Positions 11,617-20,616 of a DNA stretch of 64,000 nucleotides are shown one piece after another. The notes below the pieces were generated by a model, which was not told where the DNA came from, did no database searches, and saw nothing but the letters and a program-made list of their open reading frames with translations. How positions within the stretch are numbered: the stretch's first letter is position 1; each line of letters opens with the position of its first letter. Source of the DNA: Streptomyces sp. NRRL S-350 (GTDB lineage: Bacteria; Actinomycetota; Actinomycetes; Streptomycetales; Streptomycetaceae). The stretch spans positions 10,492 through 74,491 of the forward strand of contig NZ_JOHO01000033.1 in assembly GCF_000719705.1 (NCBI RefSeq), written 5' to 3'. The position numbers and the translations under genes were made by a program.

Positions 11617-13221
11617 GTGAAGACTTCAGGTGAACGCCTCGCCGTACTCGGCTGTGCCGGTCTGGTCGCCGTGACGGTGGCCGGCTGCGGATCGGTGACC
11701 GACGCCGTGAAGGGTGACGGCGGCAAGTCGATCACCATGGGCACCAGTCAGCTGACCGGCACCCTGGACCCGGCGACCTCCTACGACTCCGGCTCCTGGC
11801 TGATCCTGCGCAACACCTTCCAGTCGCTGCTGACCTTCCCGGCCGCGGCCAGCACGCCCACCCCGGACGCCGCGCAGTCCTGCGAGTTCACCGGCAGCGA
11901 GGCCACCGAGTACCACTGCACCCTGCGGCCCGGGCTGAAGTTCTCCAACGGCCACCCGCTCACCGCCGCGGACGTGGTCTTCTCGATCGAGCGCACCAGG
12001 AAGATCAACGACGAGAACGGTCCGGTCTCCCTGCTCTCCTCGATCAAGTCCGTCGAGGCCAAGGGCGACACCGAGGTGACCTTCCACCTCACTGCGCCCG
12101 ACGCCACCCTGCCGGCCAAGCTGGCCACCCCGGCCGGCGCGATCGTGGACCACCAGGTCTACCCGGCCGACAAGGCGCTGGCCAACGACAAGCAGGTCGG
12201 CTCCGGCCCGTACCGCGTCGACTCGGTCGAGAAGCTCAACGGCGGCACGCAGCTGGGCAAGGTCGTCCTGTCGCCCAACGACAAGTACGGCGGCGACGCC
12301 AAGCTGCGCAACTCCAAGTTCACCGTGCGGTACTTCGACAAGACCGAGGACCTGAAGGCCGCGCTGGACAAGGCCGACGTCGACGTCACCGACACCAGCC
12401 TGGAGCCGAACACCGCCGCGCAGATCCTCTCCGACCAGCAGTCCGGCAAGACCGACCTGCAGGTGACCGAGGGCGACAGCAACGACACCCGCTCGCTGGT
12501 CTTCAACACCAAGGACCCGGTCGGCGGCAACGTCGCCGTCCGCCAGGCCGCCGCGCAGCTGATGGACCGCAAGGCGCTCGCCCGCGACGTCTTCGCCCGG
12601 ACCGTCCAGCCGCTGTACGCCATGGTCCCGGCCGGCGTCACCGGCCACACCACCGCCTTCTTCGACCGCTACGGCGACCAGGACGTGGCCAAGGCCAAGA
12701 AGATCCTCACCGACGCCAAGGTCCAGACCCCGGTCAAGCTGAACCTCACCTGGTCCCGCTCGCGGGCCGGCAGCAACGAGGCCGACACGCTGAAGAAGCA
12801 GCTGGAGACCGGCGGCCTCTTCCAGGTCACCGTCCAGCAGGAGCCGGACTGGGAGGCGTTCAAGAAGGGCTGGTCCGAGGGCAAGTACCAGGCGTACGTG
12901 ATCGGCTGGTTCGCCGACTACCCGGACCCGGACAACTACATCGCCCCGCTGCTCGTCAACGGCGGCGCCTACCACCACGGTTGGGACGACCCGCGGATCA
13001 GCGGGAAGCTGGTGCCGGACGGCCTCAAGCAGGCCGACCGCAGCGCCGCCGCGGCCGGCTACGCGCAGATCCAGCAGATCGAGGCCGAGAACGTGCCGCT
13101 GATCCCGCTGTACCAGAACAAGGCCTTCTACGCGGCGCGTTCGTACGTCACCGGCGTCGAGTCCACCGTCGACACCACCGGCTTCTTCCGCTTCTGGGAG
13201 ATCAGCCGGACCGGCAAGTAG
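11617..13221 (+). CDS. Peptide ABC transporter substrate-binding lipoprotein (family 5)
   Basis: A 534-residue solute-binding protein. The N-terminus has a signal peptide with lipobox VAGC near residue 23, so it is anchored to the outer face of the membrane. The SBP family 5 (DppA/OppA) signature appears as FSNGHPLTAADVVFSIERTRK, followed by GSGPYRVDS and the C-terminal YQAYVIGWFADYPDPDNY and IPLYQN segments. It probably captures oligopeptides. No permease or ATPase gene is next to it, so it must work with a transporter encoded elsewhere or act as a sensor. GTG 11617 follows AAGGAC. It ends at a 21-bp-stem terminator. Confidence 0.88.
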   Translation: MKTSGERLAVLGCAGLVAVTVAGCGSVTDAVKGDGGKSITMGTSQLTGTLDPATSYDSGSWLILRNTFQSLLTFPAAASTPTPDAAQSCEFTGSEATEYHCTLRPGLKFSNGHPLTAADVVFSIERTRKINDENGPVSLLSSIKSVEAKGDTEVTFHLTAPDATLPAKLATPAGAIVDHQVYPADKALANDKQVGSGPYRVDSVEKLNGGTQLGKVVLSPNDKYGGDAKLRNSKFTVRYFDKTEDLKAALDKADVDVTDTSLEPNTAAQILSDQQSGKTDLQVTEGDSNDTRSLVFNTKDPVGGNVAVRQAAAQLMDRKALARDVFARTVQPLYAMVPAGVTGHTTAFFDRYGDQDVAKAKKILTDAKVQTPVKLNLTWSRSRAGSNEADTLKKQLETGGLFQVTVQQEPDWEAFKKGWSEGKYQAYVIGWFADYPDPDNYIAPLLVNGGAYHHGWDDPRISGKLVPDGLKQADRSAAAAGYAQIQQIEAENVPLIPLYQNKAFYAARSYVTGVESTVDTTGFFRFWEISRTGK

Positions 13222-13232
13222 CGCCCGTACCA

Positions 13233-13285
13233 CGGCGGCCCGCCCGCTCCCCCTCGTCGCCACGGGGGGAGCGGGCGGGCCGCCG
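13233..13285. terminator. Bidirectional terminator with a perfect 21-bp stem
   Basis: Arms 13233-13253 and 13265-13285 are perfectly complementary over 21 bp (core GGCGGCCCGCCCGCTCCCCC), with an 11-base loop. It lies between the converging lipoprotein and response-regulator genes and should terminate both. Confidence 0.85.
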
Positions 13286-13303
13286 TCACGTTCGCGCGCG
13301 CCG

Positions 13304-13975
13304 CTACAGGGCGCCCGGGCGCACCAGCCCGCTCTCGTAGGCGTACACCGCCGCCTGCACCCGGTCGCGCAGCTGGAGCTTGGTCAGCACATGGCCGACG
13401 TGCGTCTTCACCGTGGTCTCGCTGACGAACAGTTCGGCCGCGATCTCCGCGTTCGACAGTCCGCGCGCCACCAGTTTCAGCACCTCCAGTTCACGCTCGG
13501 TCAGCGCGTTCAGCGCCTGCGGCGGCGCCTCGTCGCCCGAGGGCAGCTTGGTGGCGTACATGTCCAGCAGCCGGCGGGTGATGCTCGGCGCCAGCATCGC
13601 CGCGCCGTCCGCGACCACCCGGATCGCCTGCACCAGCTCCTCGGCCGGGACGTCCTTCAGCAGGAAGCCGCTGGCGCCCGCGCGCAGCGCCTCCACCACG
13701 TACTCGTCCAGGTCGAAGGTGGTCAGCACCAGCACCTTGGCCGGGCCGTCCCGCCCCGGGCCGGCGATCCGGCGGGTCGCCTCGACGCCGTCCATCCTGG
13801 GCATCCGGATGTCCATCAGCACCACGTCGGGCTGCAGCGCCCGCACCTGGTCCAGCGCCTGCTGACCGTCGCCGGCCTCACCGACCACCACCAGGTCGGA
13901 CTCGGCCTCCAGGATCATCCGGAAACCGGTGCGCAGCAGCGGCTGGTCGTCGACCAGCAGCACTCGGATCGTCAC
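13304..13975 (-). CDS. NarL/FixJ-family response regulator (orphan)
   Basis: A 223-residue two-domain regulator. The receiver domain has Asp9, Asp10 and phospho-acceptor Asp55 (VVLMDIRMPRMDG), with the conserved Lys in GASGFLLKD. The C-terminal LuxR helix-turn-helix is LTERELEVLKLVARGLSNAEIAAELFVSETTVKTHV. The GTG start shares one base with the TAG stop of the upstream nuclease gene (TAGTG), so translation is coupled. No sensor kinase is adjacent: downstream is a terminator and then a convergent gene. The cognate kinase is therefore elsewhere or lost. Confidence 0.9.
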   Translation of the reverse strand: MTIRVLLVDDQPLLRTGFRMILEAESDLVVVGEAGDGQQALDQVRALQPDVVLMDIRMPRMDGVEATRRIAGPGRDGPAKVLVLTTFDLDEYVVEALRAGASGFLLKDVPAEELVQAIRVVADGAAMLAPSITRRLLDMYATKLPSGDEAPPQALNALTERELEVLKLVARGLSNAEIAAELFVSETTVKTHVGHVLTKLQLRDRVQAAVYAYESGLVRPGAL

Positions 13976-14883
13976 TAGGACTCCTTGCTCCTCAGATCCC
14001 CCGTGGGATCGTCCTCATCAGACGTACGCGCCAGCGGAAGCGGGTACGGCGGCGGGGTGCCGCCGAACTCCGGGCAGCTGGCCCGGTGGTCGCACCAGTC
14101 GCAGAGGCGGTTGCGGGTGGCCGGAAAGTCCCCCGTGGCCACCGCCTGGCTGATCCGCTCCCACAGCGCCTGCAGCTTGCGCTCCACCGCGAGCAGGTCG
14201 GCCTGGTCCGGGTCGTAGCTGACCACGTTCCCGCCGCCGCCGAGGTAGACCAGCTGGAGGCGCTTGGGGATCACGCCCTTCCACCGCCACACAACCAGTG
14301 CGTAGAACTTCATCTGGAACATCGCCTTGCCCTCGAAGTCCCGCGAGGGCGCCCGGCCGGTCTTGTAGTCCACCAGGCGGACCTCACCGGTCGGAGCGAC
14401 GTCCACCCGGTCGATGTAGCCGCGCAGCAGCAGCCCCGACTCCAGGGCCGTCTCCACGTACAGCTCCCGCTCCACCGGGTGCAGCCGGGTCGGGTCCTCC
14501 AGCCGGAACCACTGGCCGATCAGCTTCTCGGCGTCCGCCAGCCAGCCGGTCAGTGCCGCGCCGTCCGGATCCTCCGGGAACAACGAGCCCAGCTCCGGCC
14601 GCTCCCCGAGCAGCCGCTCCCACTGGGGGCGCAGCAGGCCCAGCGCCCGCTCCGGCGTACGGTCGGCCGCCGGGCTGTCGAAGAGCCGCTCCAGCACCGC
14701 GTGCACCAGCGTGCCCCTGGTCGCCGCCGCGCTCGGCGGCTCGGGCAGCCGGTCGATCACCCGCAGCCGGTACAGCAGGGGGCAGGTCAGGAAGTCCCCG
14801 GCCCGGGACGGGGACAGGCCGGTCGGGGGCGCCGCCGGCCGCGCCGGAACCCCGGTGGCGCTGGTGGTGTCGGTCTGCTGCAT
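13975..14883 (-). CDS. RecB-family PD-(D/E)XK exonuclease
   Basis: A 302-residue single-domain nuclease of the Cas4/AddB-like PD-(D/E)XK family. Visible elements are LSPSRAGDFLTCPLLYRLRVIDRLPEP (entry helix with a cysteine), RGTLVHAVLERLF (the conserved His), GYIDRVD then EVRLVDYKTG (the catalytic D...D-Y-K core), and C-terminal NRLCDWCDHRASCPEF, which with the N-terminal Cys could hold an iron-sulphur cluster as in Cas4/AdnB. It probably acts in DNA repair. The start is uncertain: I chose ATG 14883; an ATG about 30 bases upstream is also possible. It is coupled to the response-regulator gene by a one-base overlap. Confidence 0.85.
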   Translation of the reverse strand: MQQTDTTSATGVPARPAAPPTGLSPSRAGDFLTCPLLYRLRVIDRLPEPPSAAATRGTLVHAVLERLFDSPAADRTPERALGLLRPQWERLLGERPELGSLFPEDPDGAALTGWLADAEKLIGQWFRLEDPTRLHPVERELYVETALESGLLLRGYIDRVDVAPTGEVRLVDYKTGRAPSRDFEGKAMFQMKFYALVVWRWKGVIPKRLQLVYLGGGGNVVSYDPDQADLLAVERKLQALWERISQAVATGDFPATRNRLCDWCDHRASCPEFGGTPPPYPLPLARTSDEDDPTGDLRSKES

Positions 14884-15050
14884 GGCTACGACCCTATTGC
14901 CCTTTCCTGTCATCCTGCTGCCACCGTGCTGCCACCGCGGCCCGCGCAATGGGTATGAAGCAGGAAGAGGGGCGCAGGCCGCCGCAGCGCCGCGATCACG
15001 TAGCGTGGGCGCACCGGGGCACGACGGGGGAGACGACCGAAGGGATCACG

Positions 15051-16262
15051 GTGAGCGACAGCGGGAGGCAGCAGTCCTCCGACCAGCCACCGCAGGACGA
15101 CGGCGGACGACCCGACGGGCCGCCGCCGGAGCGCGGCGGCGGCCTCCTGATGGGCCGGCCCTTCGGCGTGCCCGTCTACGTCACCCCTTCCTGGTTCGTC
15201 ATCGCCGCGCTGATCACCTGGGTGTTCGGCGGACAGCTGGGAGACGTGCTGCCCGACCTCGGCGGCGCCCGCTACCTGGTCGCGTTCTCCTTCGCGGTCG
15301 CCTTCTACGCCTCCGTCCTGGTGCACGAACTCGCCCACACCCTCGTCGCGCTGCGCTACCGCCTCGGGGTGCGGCGGATCCAGCTGCAGTTCTTCGGCGG
15401 CGTCTCCGAGATCGAGAACGAGGCCACCACGCCCTGGCGCGAGTTCTGGCTGGCCTTCGTCGGCCCGCTGCTCTCGCTGGCGCTCGGCGGCGTCTTCTAC
15501 CTCGCCGTGCGGGCCGTGGAGCTCACGTCCGTGCCCGGCGTGCTGCTGACCGGCCTGATGGTCTCCAACCTGGTCGTCGCCGCCTTCAACCTGCTGCCCG
15601 GCCTGCCGCTGGACGGCGGCCGGATGCTGCGCGCCGTCATCTGGGCGGTCACCGGCAAGCCGATGACCGGCACGGTGGCCGCCGCCTGGGTCGGCCGGGC
15701 GCTGGCGGTCGCCGTGCTGTTCGGCCTGCCGCTGGTCAGCGCCGCCCGCGGGAGCGAACGCACCACCACCGACACCCTGGTGGACGCGGTGCTGGCCGCC
15801 GTGCTCGCCGCGATCATCTGGAACGGCGCCACCGGCAGCGTGCGCAACGCCCGGCTCAAGGAGGCGCTGCCCGGCCTGCGGCTGCGCGACCTCGCCCGCC
15901 GGGTCGTCGAGGTGACCGCCGACACCCCGCTCGGCGAGGCGATGCGCCGCGCCCAGGAGGCCCGGGCCGGCGCGGTGCTCGTGGTGGACGGCCGGGGCGA
16001 GCCGATCGCCATCGTCCGCGAGTCCGCGGTCCGGGCCGTGCCCGAGCACCGCCGCCCCTGGGTGGCCGTCGGCCCGCTCGCCCGCGACCTCGAACCCGGG
16101 CTGCGGCTGGACGCCGACCTGGGCGGCGAGGACCTGCTGCGGGCCGTCCAGGCCACCCCGGCGGGGGAGTACCTGGTGGTCGAGGAGGACGGCCGGGTGT
16201 ACGGCGTCGCCGCCCTGACCGACATCGAGCGGCGGCTGAGCGCGGCGGTCGCCGGGAGGTGA
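15051..16262 (+). CDS. Site-2-type intramembrane metalloprotease with CBS region
   Basis: A 403-residue M50-family membrane zinc protease. The HExxH motif is VHELAH at residues 91-96 (His92, Glu93, His96), and the third ligand is Asp188 in LPLDGGRML. Several hydrophobic segments between residues 46 and 265 form the membrane core. The C-terminal third (after LRLRDLARRVVEVTADTPLGEAM) looks like paired CBS domains that could sense adenine nucleotides. It probably cleaves anti-sigma factors or similar membrane proteins. GTG 15051 is preceded by GAAGGGA; the upstream in-frame ATG gives a low-complexity extension. Confidence 0.88.
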   Translation: MSDSGRQQSSDQPPQDDGGRPDGPPPERGGGLLMGRPFGVPVYVTPSWFVIAALITWVFGGQLGDVLPDLGGARYLVAFSFAVAFYASVLVHELAHTLVALRYRLGVRRIQLQFFGGVSEIENEATTPWREFWLAFVGPLLSLALGGVFYLAVRAVELTSVPGVLLTGLMVSNLVVAAFNLLPGLPLDGGRMLRAVIWAVTGKPMTGTVAAAWVGRALAVAVLFGLPLVSAARGSERTTTDTLVDAVLAAVLAAIIWNGATGSVRNARLKEALPGLRLRDLARRVVEVTADTPLGEAMRRAQEARAGAVLVVDGRGEPIAIVRESAVRAVPEHRRPWVAVGPLARDLEPGLRLDADLGGEDLLRAVQATPAGEYLVVEEDGRVYGVAALTDIERRLSAAVAGR

Positions 16263-16307
16263 GCCGCCCCGCCCCGGGCGTGGTCGGGCGGGAGGCTCCG
16301 CTTCCCT

Positions 16308-16313
16308 TAGGAT
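16308..16313 (+). promoter_or_regulatory. -10 box TAGGAT of trmI, likely leaderless
   Basis: TAGGAT is a perfect match to the streptomycete -10 consensus and ends 7 bases before ATG 16321. No ribosome-binding site lies between them. The arrangement predicts a leaderless mRNA. Confidence 0.55.
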
Positions 16314-16320
16314 TGTCCGC

Positions 16321-17277
16321 ATGTCCGAACCGACCGGTGCCGCCCGCCGACGCGGGCCCTTCCAGGTCGGGGACCAGGTCCAGCTGACCGACCCCAAGGG
16401 TCGCCACTACACGTTCACGCTCCAGGCCGGGAACCAGTTCCACACCCACAAGGGTGCGTTCCCCCACGACGAGCTGATCGGCGCCCCCGAAGGCACGGTC
16501 GTGCGCACCACGGGGAACGTCCCGTACCTCGCGCTGCGCCCCCTGCTCCCCGACTACGTCCTCTCCATGCCTCGCGGCGCCGCCGTGATCTACCCCAAGG
16601 ACGCGGGGCAGATCCTGGCCATGGCCGACATCTTCGCCGGCGCCCGCGTGGTCGAGGCCGGCGTCGGCTCGGGCGCGCTCAGCATGTACCTGCTGCGCGC
16701 CGTCGGCGAGCACGGCATGCTGGCCTCCTACGAGCGCCGGCAGGACTTCGCCGACATCGCCCAGGGCAACGTCGAGCGCTACTTCGGCGGGCCGCACCCG
16801 GCGTGGAAGCTCACCGTCGGCGACCTCCAGGACAACCTGGTCGAGTCCGACGTCGACCGCGTCCTCCTCGACATGCTCGCCCCCTGGGAGTGCCTGGACG
16901 TCGCCTCGAAGGCGCTCGTCCCCGGCGGCCTCATCTGCTGCTACGTGGCCACCACGACGCAGATGTCCAAGACCGTCGAGGCGCTGCGCGAGCACGGCAC
17001 CTTCACCGAGCCGCAGGCCTGGGAGACCATGGTCCGCACCTGGCACCTGGAGGGCCTGGCCGTCCGCCCGGACCACCGGATGATCGGCCACACCGGCTTC
17101 CTGCTCACCGCCCGCCGCCTGGCGGACGGCGTCGAGCCGCCGCTGCGCCGCCGCCGCCCGGCCAAGGGCGCGTACGGCGAGGACTACGACAGCGGGGCGG
17201 CCGAGCCGAGCCTGCACGAGCGCGCCGCCGCCCGCAAGGCCGCCCGCACCGAGGCCGAGCAGCCCGACCTGGGCTGA
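16321..17277 (+). CDS. trmI: tRNA (adenine(58)-N1)-methyltransferase
   Basis: A 318-residue AdoMet-dependent enzyme that makes m1A58 in the T-loop of tRNA. An N-terminal small beta domain (to about residue 80) is followed by the class I Rossmann domain: IYPKDAGQILAMADIFAGARVVEAGVGSGALS holds the AdoMet loop (EAGVGSGAL), ASYERRQDF gives the acidic ribose-binding residue, and VDRVLLDMLAPWECL contains the catalytic-site Asp. The C-terminus after residue 270 is basic then acidic and probably disordered. In actinobacteria this gene commonly lies just upstream of the proteasome ATPase locus, as here. Confidence 0.93.
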   Translation: MSEPTGAARRRGPFQVGDQVQLTDPKGRHYTFTLQAGNQFHTHKGAFPHDELIGAPEGTVVRTTGNVPYLALRPLLPDYVLSMPRGAAVIYPKDAGQILAMADIFAGARVVEAGVGSGALSMYLLRAVGEHGMLASYERRQDFADIAQGNVERYFGGPHPAWKLTVGDLQDNLVESDVDRVLLDMLAPWECLDVASKALVPGGLICCYVATTTQMSKTVEALREHGTFTEPQAWETMVRTWHLEGLAVRPDHRMIGHTGFLLTARRLADGVEPPLRRRRPAKGAYGEDYDSGAAEPSLHERAAARKAARTEAEQPDLG

Positions 17278-17291
17278 GCCCGCGACCCGAC

Positions 17292-17323
17292 AGGGGTGGC
17301 ACGAGCGATCTCGTGCCACCCCT
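17292..17323 (+). terminator. Terminator after trmI
   Basis: A perfect 14-bp stem (AGGGGTGGCACGAG and its complement) closes a 4-base loop CGAT and lies 15 bases after the trmI stop. Confidence 0.8.
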
Positions 17324-17402
17324 TGGCATTTCCCCGTCGACCGCGTGTGGGACGATGCTCGCTCACACGGACCAGCTCCTGGAGCTCTGGAGGGGACGCC
17401 TG

Positions 17403-18014
17403 GTGGAGACCGCGGTCGGGACGACGGCGACGGTTGGACAGCACACCCCGCGGGGCCGCACCCGGCCCGGGCACGCGCGCACCGCCGCCTGGCACTGGGC
17501 CCTCGCCCTGGCCGGCTGCGGCGCGGTGGTCGGCGCCGCCCTCGCGGCCTCCCCGGCGACCGGCACCCCGGTGCCCGCCCACGGCACCCCCAAGGCCCTC
17601 CCGGCGAGCGCCGCCCCCGACCCGGCCAAGGCCCAACTACCGCTGGACTGCGGCCCGTTCCCGGTCAAGACGGTGCTCAGCGTGCCCGCCGAGCTGGGCG
17701 ACGGCCGCCGCGGCACGGTGGTCGCCGCACACTGCGGCACCGACACCGGCACCCCGCCGGACGCCGTCTTCCTGCTCGGCTTCGGCCCCGGCGACCGCCC
17801 GTCGGTCCTGGCCACCCTGCTCACCGAGCGCGAGAACCTCACCGTGAACCGGCTCGCGGTGCGCTCCGACGGCGCCATCACCGGCCACGCGCAGGGGTAT
17901 TCGAGCGAGGACGTGCCGCGCTTCCGGCCCGACGTCTCGGTCGACCTCACCTGGACGCGCAAGGGCGGCGGCTGGGACCGCTCCCAGACCGCCGCCCCGG
18001 TCAGCCGGACCTGA
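17403..18014 (+). CDS. Hypothetical membrane-anchored or secreted protein
   Basis: A 203-residue protein I do not recognise. A basic N-terminus (RGRTRPGHAR) is followed by one hydrophobic segment (about residues 30-52, WHWALALAGCGAVVGAALAA), then an Ala/Pro-rich linker and a globular domain of about 140 residues with two cysteines (DCGPFP and AAHCGTD) that could form a disulphide outside the cell. GTG 17403 follows GGAGGGGA at good spacing. Many streptomycetes have a similar small secreted protein between trmI and the ferredoxin, but no function can be given. Confidence 0.65.
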   Translation: METAVGTTATVGQHTPRGRTRPGHARTAAWHWALALAGCGAVVGAALAASPATGTPVPAHGTPKALPASAAPDPAKAQLPLDCGPFPVKTVLSVPAELGDGRRGTVVAAHCGTDTGTPPDAVFLLGFGPGDRPSVLATLLTERENLTVNRLAVRSDGAITGHAQGYSSEDVPRFRPDVSVDLTWTRKGGGWDRSQTAAPVSRT

Positions 18015-18031
18015 CGGACCGCCGTGCGCGG

Positions 18032-18337
18032 CTAGTCGGCGTCCGGCCCGTACACCTCGACCCGGTCGGTGACCCGGCGCACGTGGATGCAGTCGCCGGG
18101 GCAGTCCTTCGCCGAGTCCACCACGTCCTGAAGGAGCGTCAGCGGAACCGGGGCGGACTCCCCCGGCTGCTGGCGCAACTCGTCGTCCGGCCCCTTCACA
18201 TAGGCGAGGCCGTCGATGTCCAGCTCGAAGACCTCCGGCGCGTACTGCACGCAGATCCCGTCGCCGGTGCACAGATCCTGGTCGATCCACACCTCCAGCT
18301 CCTCGGTCGCGGCTGCCGTCTGCTCGGTCACCGACAT
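18032..18337 (-). CDS. Ferredoxin
   Basis: A 101-residue small iron-sulphur electron carrier. The N-terminal cluster segment is CTGDGIC (Cys23, Cys29), with Asp26 where a 4Fe-4S ferredoxin would have the second cysteine, followed by VQYAPEVFEL. The second cluster segment is CPGDCIHV (Cys79, Cys83). This pattern fits the single-cluster [3Fe-4S]/[4Fe-4S] ferredoxins that serve cytochrome P450s in streptomycetes, with an insertion of about 25 residues between the halves. ATG 18337 has AGGGGA about 8 bases upstream; a longer in-frame start at 18391 lacks support. It is divergent from arc. Confidence 0.9.
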   Translation of the reverse strand: MSVTEQTAAATEELEVWIDQDLCTGDGICVQYAPEVFELDIDGLAYVKGPDDELRQQPGESAPVPLTLLQDVVDSAKDCPGDCIHVRRVTDRVEVYGPDAD

Positions 18338-18557
18338 GGTCCCCTGCCGTTTCTGTCCCGGGACGCCCTTTTCCTGGAGCAATCCCGCCATTCGTACAAC
18401 GATCGGACCTCGACTGGTGGTCGCGATCGGATATCACTTCGCTCGACGATACATCCGGCCCGCTTTGGGCGGTGCGCGGTGGGTATCCCCTTAGCAGAGG
18501 GGAAGCACGCTGGGGCGAAGATCGGACACGCCCGTTCCATCTTTCTTGATCTAGGGG

Positions 18558-18585
18558 TTTACGGACCCCTGGTCCCAGGTAGGGT
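18558..18585 (+). promoter_or_regulatory. Promoter of arc: TTTACG-N16-TAGGGT
   Basis: The hexamers TTTACG (18558-18563) and TAGGGT (18580-18585) are 16 bases apart and fit the vegetative sigma factor consensus. The expected transcript starts near 18592, giving a leader of about 30 bases with GGAGGAGG before GTG 18622. Confidence 0.5.
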
Positions 18586-18621
18586 CTGGAAGCGTCCAGC
18601 TCCCCGGAGGAGGTGAGGACC

Positions 18622-20388
18622 GTGGCAGCCCACGATGACGACTACAACCGCAGCACCGGCAGGCCCGCTCGTGGTTCCGACGAGGCCGCTCAGGTCTCGT
18701 ACCTTGAGCAGGAAATCGCCGTGCTGCGCCGCAAGCTCGCCGACTCGCCGCGCAATTCGAGAATCCTCGAAGAGCGGATCGTCGAGCTCCAGACCAACCT
18801 GGCCGGCGTGACCGCCCAGAACGAACGGCTCGCCTCCACCCTGCGCGAGGCCCGCGACCAGATCGTGGCCCTCAAGGAGGAAGTGGACCGGCTGGCACAG
18901 CCCCCGGCCGGCTTCGGCACCTTCCTCGAGGCCAACGAGGACGGGACCGCCGACATCTTCACCGGCGGGCGCAAGCTCCGCGTGAACGTCAGCCCCAACG
19001 TCGCCCTCGACGAACTGCGGCGCGGCCAGGAAGTGATGCTCAACGAGGCCCTCAACATCGTGGACGCGATGGCCTTCGAGCGCATCGGCGAGATCGTCAC
19101 CCTCAAGGAGGTCCTGGAGGACGGCGAGCGCGCCCTGGTTCTCGGCCACACCGACGAGGAGCGGGTGGTGCGCCTCGCCGAACCGCTGCGCGAGCTCACC
19201 ATCCGGGCGGGGGACGCCCTGCTGCTGGAGCCCCGCTCCGGCTACGTGTACGAGGTCGTGCCGAAGTCCGAGGTCGAGGAGCTGGTCCTCGAGGAGGTCC
19301 CGGACATCGACTACCGCCAGATCGGCGGCCTCAGCAACCAGATCGAGCAGATCCGCGACGCGGTCGAGCTGCCGTACCTGCACGCCGACCTCTTCAAGGA
19401 GTACGAGCTGCGCCCGCCCAAGGGCGTCCTGCTCTACGGCCCGCCCGGCTGCGGCAAGACGCTGATCGCCAAGGCGGTCGCCAACTCGCTGGCCAAGAAG
19501 GTCGCCGAGGTCACCGGCCGGCCCCAGGGGAAGAGCTACTTCCTCAACATCAAGGGCCCCGAACTGCTCAACAAGTACGTGGGCGAGACCGAGCGGCAGA
19601 TCCGCCTGGTCTTCCAGCGGGCCCGGGAGAAGGCGAGCGAGGGCACGCCCGTCATCGTCTTCTTCGACGAGATGGAGTCGCTGTTCCGCACCCGCGGTTC
19701 CGGCGTCAGCTCGGACGTGGAGAACACCATCGTCCCGCAGCTGCTCGCCGAGATCGACGGCGTGGAGGGCCTCGAGAACGTCATCGTCATCGGCGCCTCG
19801 AACCGCGAGGACATGATCGACCCGGCGATCCTGCGGCCCGGCCGCCTGGACGTCAAGATCAAGATCGAGCGCCCGGACGCCGAGGCCGCGAAGGACATCT
19901 TCTCCAAGTACCTCAAGGACTCGCTGCCCTTCCACCCGGACGACCTCAAGGAGCACGGCAGCTCCGTCGAGGCGACGGTGGACGCGATGATCCAGGCCGT
20001 CGTGGAGCGGATGTACACCGAGACCGAGGAGAACCGCTTCCTGGAGGTCACCTACGCCAACGGTGACAAGGAGGTCCTGTACTTCAAGGACTTCAACTCC
20101 GGCGCGATGATCCAGAACATCGTCGACCGCGCGAAGAAGATGGCCATCAAGGACTTCCTCGACCACGGTCAGCGCGGTCTGCGCGTCTCCCACCTGCTCG
20201 CCGCCTGCGTGGACGAGTTCAAGGAGAACGAGGACCTCCCGAACACCACCAACCCGGACGACTGGGCCCGCATCTCCGGCAAGAAGGGCGAGCGGATCGT
20301 CTTCATCCGCACGCTGGTCACCGGCAAGCAGGGCGCCGAGTCCGGCCGCTCGATCGACACTGTCGCCAACACGGGGCAGTACCTGTAA
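18622..20388 (+). CDS. arc: Proteasome-associated AAA ATPase ARC (Mpa)
   Basis: A 588-residue ring ATPase that unfolds pupylated proteins and feeds them to the 20S proteasome. An N-terminal coiled coil (about residues 25-90, the Pup-binding region) is followed by a tandem OB domain to about 230. The AAA domain has Walker A GPPGCGKT at 273-280 and Walker B VFFDEMES with Asp349 and Glu350. The extreme C-terminus TGQYL is the GQYL tail that docks into the proteasome alpha ring. GTG 18622 has GGAGGAGG at good spacing. It begins the Pup-proteasome locus. Confidence 0.97.
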   Translation: MAAHDDDYNRSTGRPARGSDEAAQVSYLEQEIAVLRRKLADSPRNSRILEERIVELQTNLAGVTAQNERLASTLREARDQIVALKEEVDRLAQPPAGFGTFLEANEDGTADIFTGGRKLRVNVSPNVALDELRRGQEVMLNEALNIVDAMAFERIGEIVTLKEVLEDGERALVLGHTDEERVVRLAEPLRELTIRAGDALLLEPRSGYVYEVVPKSEVEELVLEEVPDIDYRQIGGLSNQIEQIRDAVELPYLHADLFKEYELRPPKGVLLYGPPGCGKTLIAKAVANSLAKKVAEVTGRPQGKSYFLNIKGPELLNKYVGETERQIRLVFQRAREKASEGTPVIVFFDEMESLFRTRGSGVSSDVENTIVPQLLAEIDGVEGLENVIVIGASNREDMIDPAILRPGRLDVKIKIERPDAEAAKDIFSKYLKDSLPFHPDDLKEHGSSVEATVDAMIQAVVERMYTETEENRFLEVTYANGDKEVLYFKDFNSGAMIQNIVDRAKKMAIKDFLDHGQRGLRVSHLLAACVDEFKENEDLPNTTNPDDWARISGKKGERIVFIRTLVTGKQGAESGRSIDTVANTGQYL

Positions 20389-20436
20389 AGCACGCCGGCA
20401 CCCGGGCCGCCAGCGGTCCCCGGAGCTGTACGCACA

Positions 20437-20476
20437 CCGTCCGGCTGTGGCGCCTCGCGGCCCCGCAGCCGGACGG
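20437..20476 (+). terminator. Hairpin between arc and dop
   Basis: An 11-bp perfect stem (CCGTCCGGCTG and its complement) with a loop of 18 bases lies about 50 bases after arc. It may terminate or attenuate, which would separate arc from dop transcription. Confidence 0.5.
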
Positions 20477-20510
20477 CGCGTCTCGGGGCCCGCCGGTCGG
20501 CGCCGGGTCC

Positions 20511-20516
20511 TAGGCT
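20511..20516 (+). promoter_or_regulatory. -10 box TAGGCT upstream of dop
   Basis: TAGGCT lies just downstream of the arc terminator hairpin and 100 bases before ATG 20617. It suggests that dop has its own promoter. No clear -35 is visible. Confidence 0.35.
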
Positions 20517-20616
20517 CGACCCACCGCCGCGGGCAGACGACCGGCGCCGGTGGAGTCCAGCGGTACGTCAGCGTGTGCCGTCCGTCGGGGGCGGCGCACC
20601 GGGCAAGGAGGGCCGC

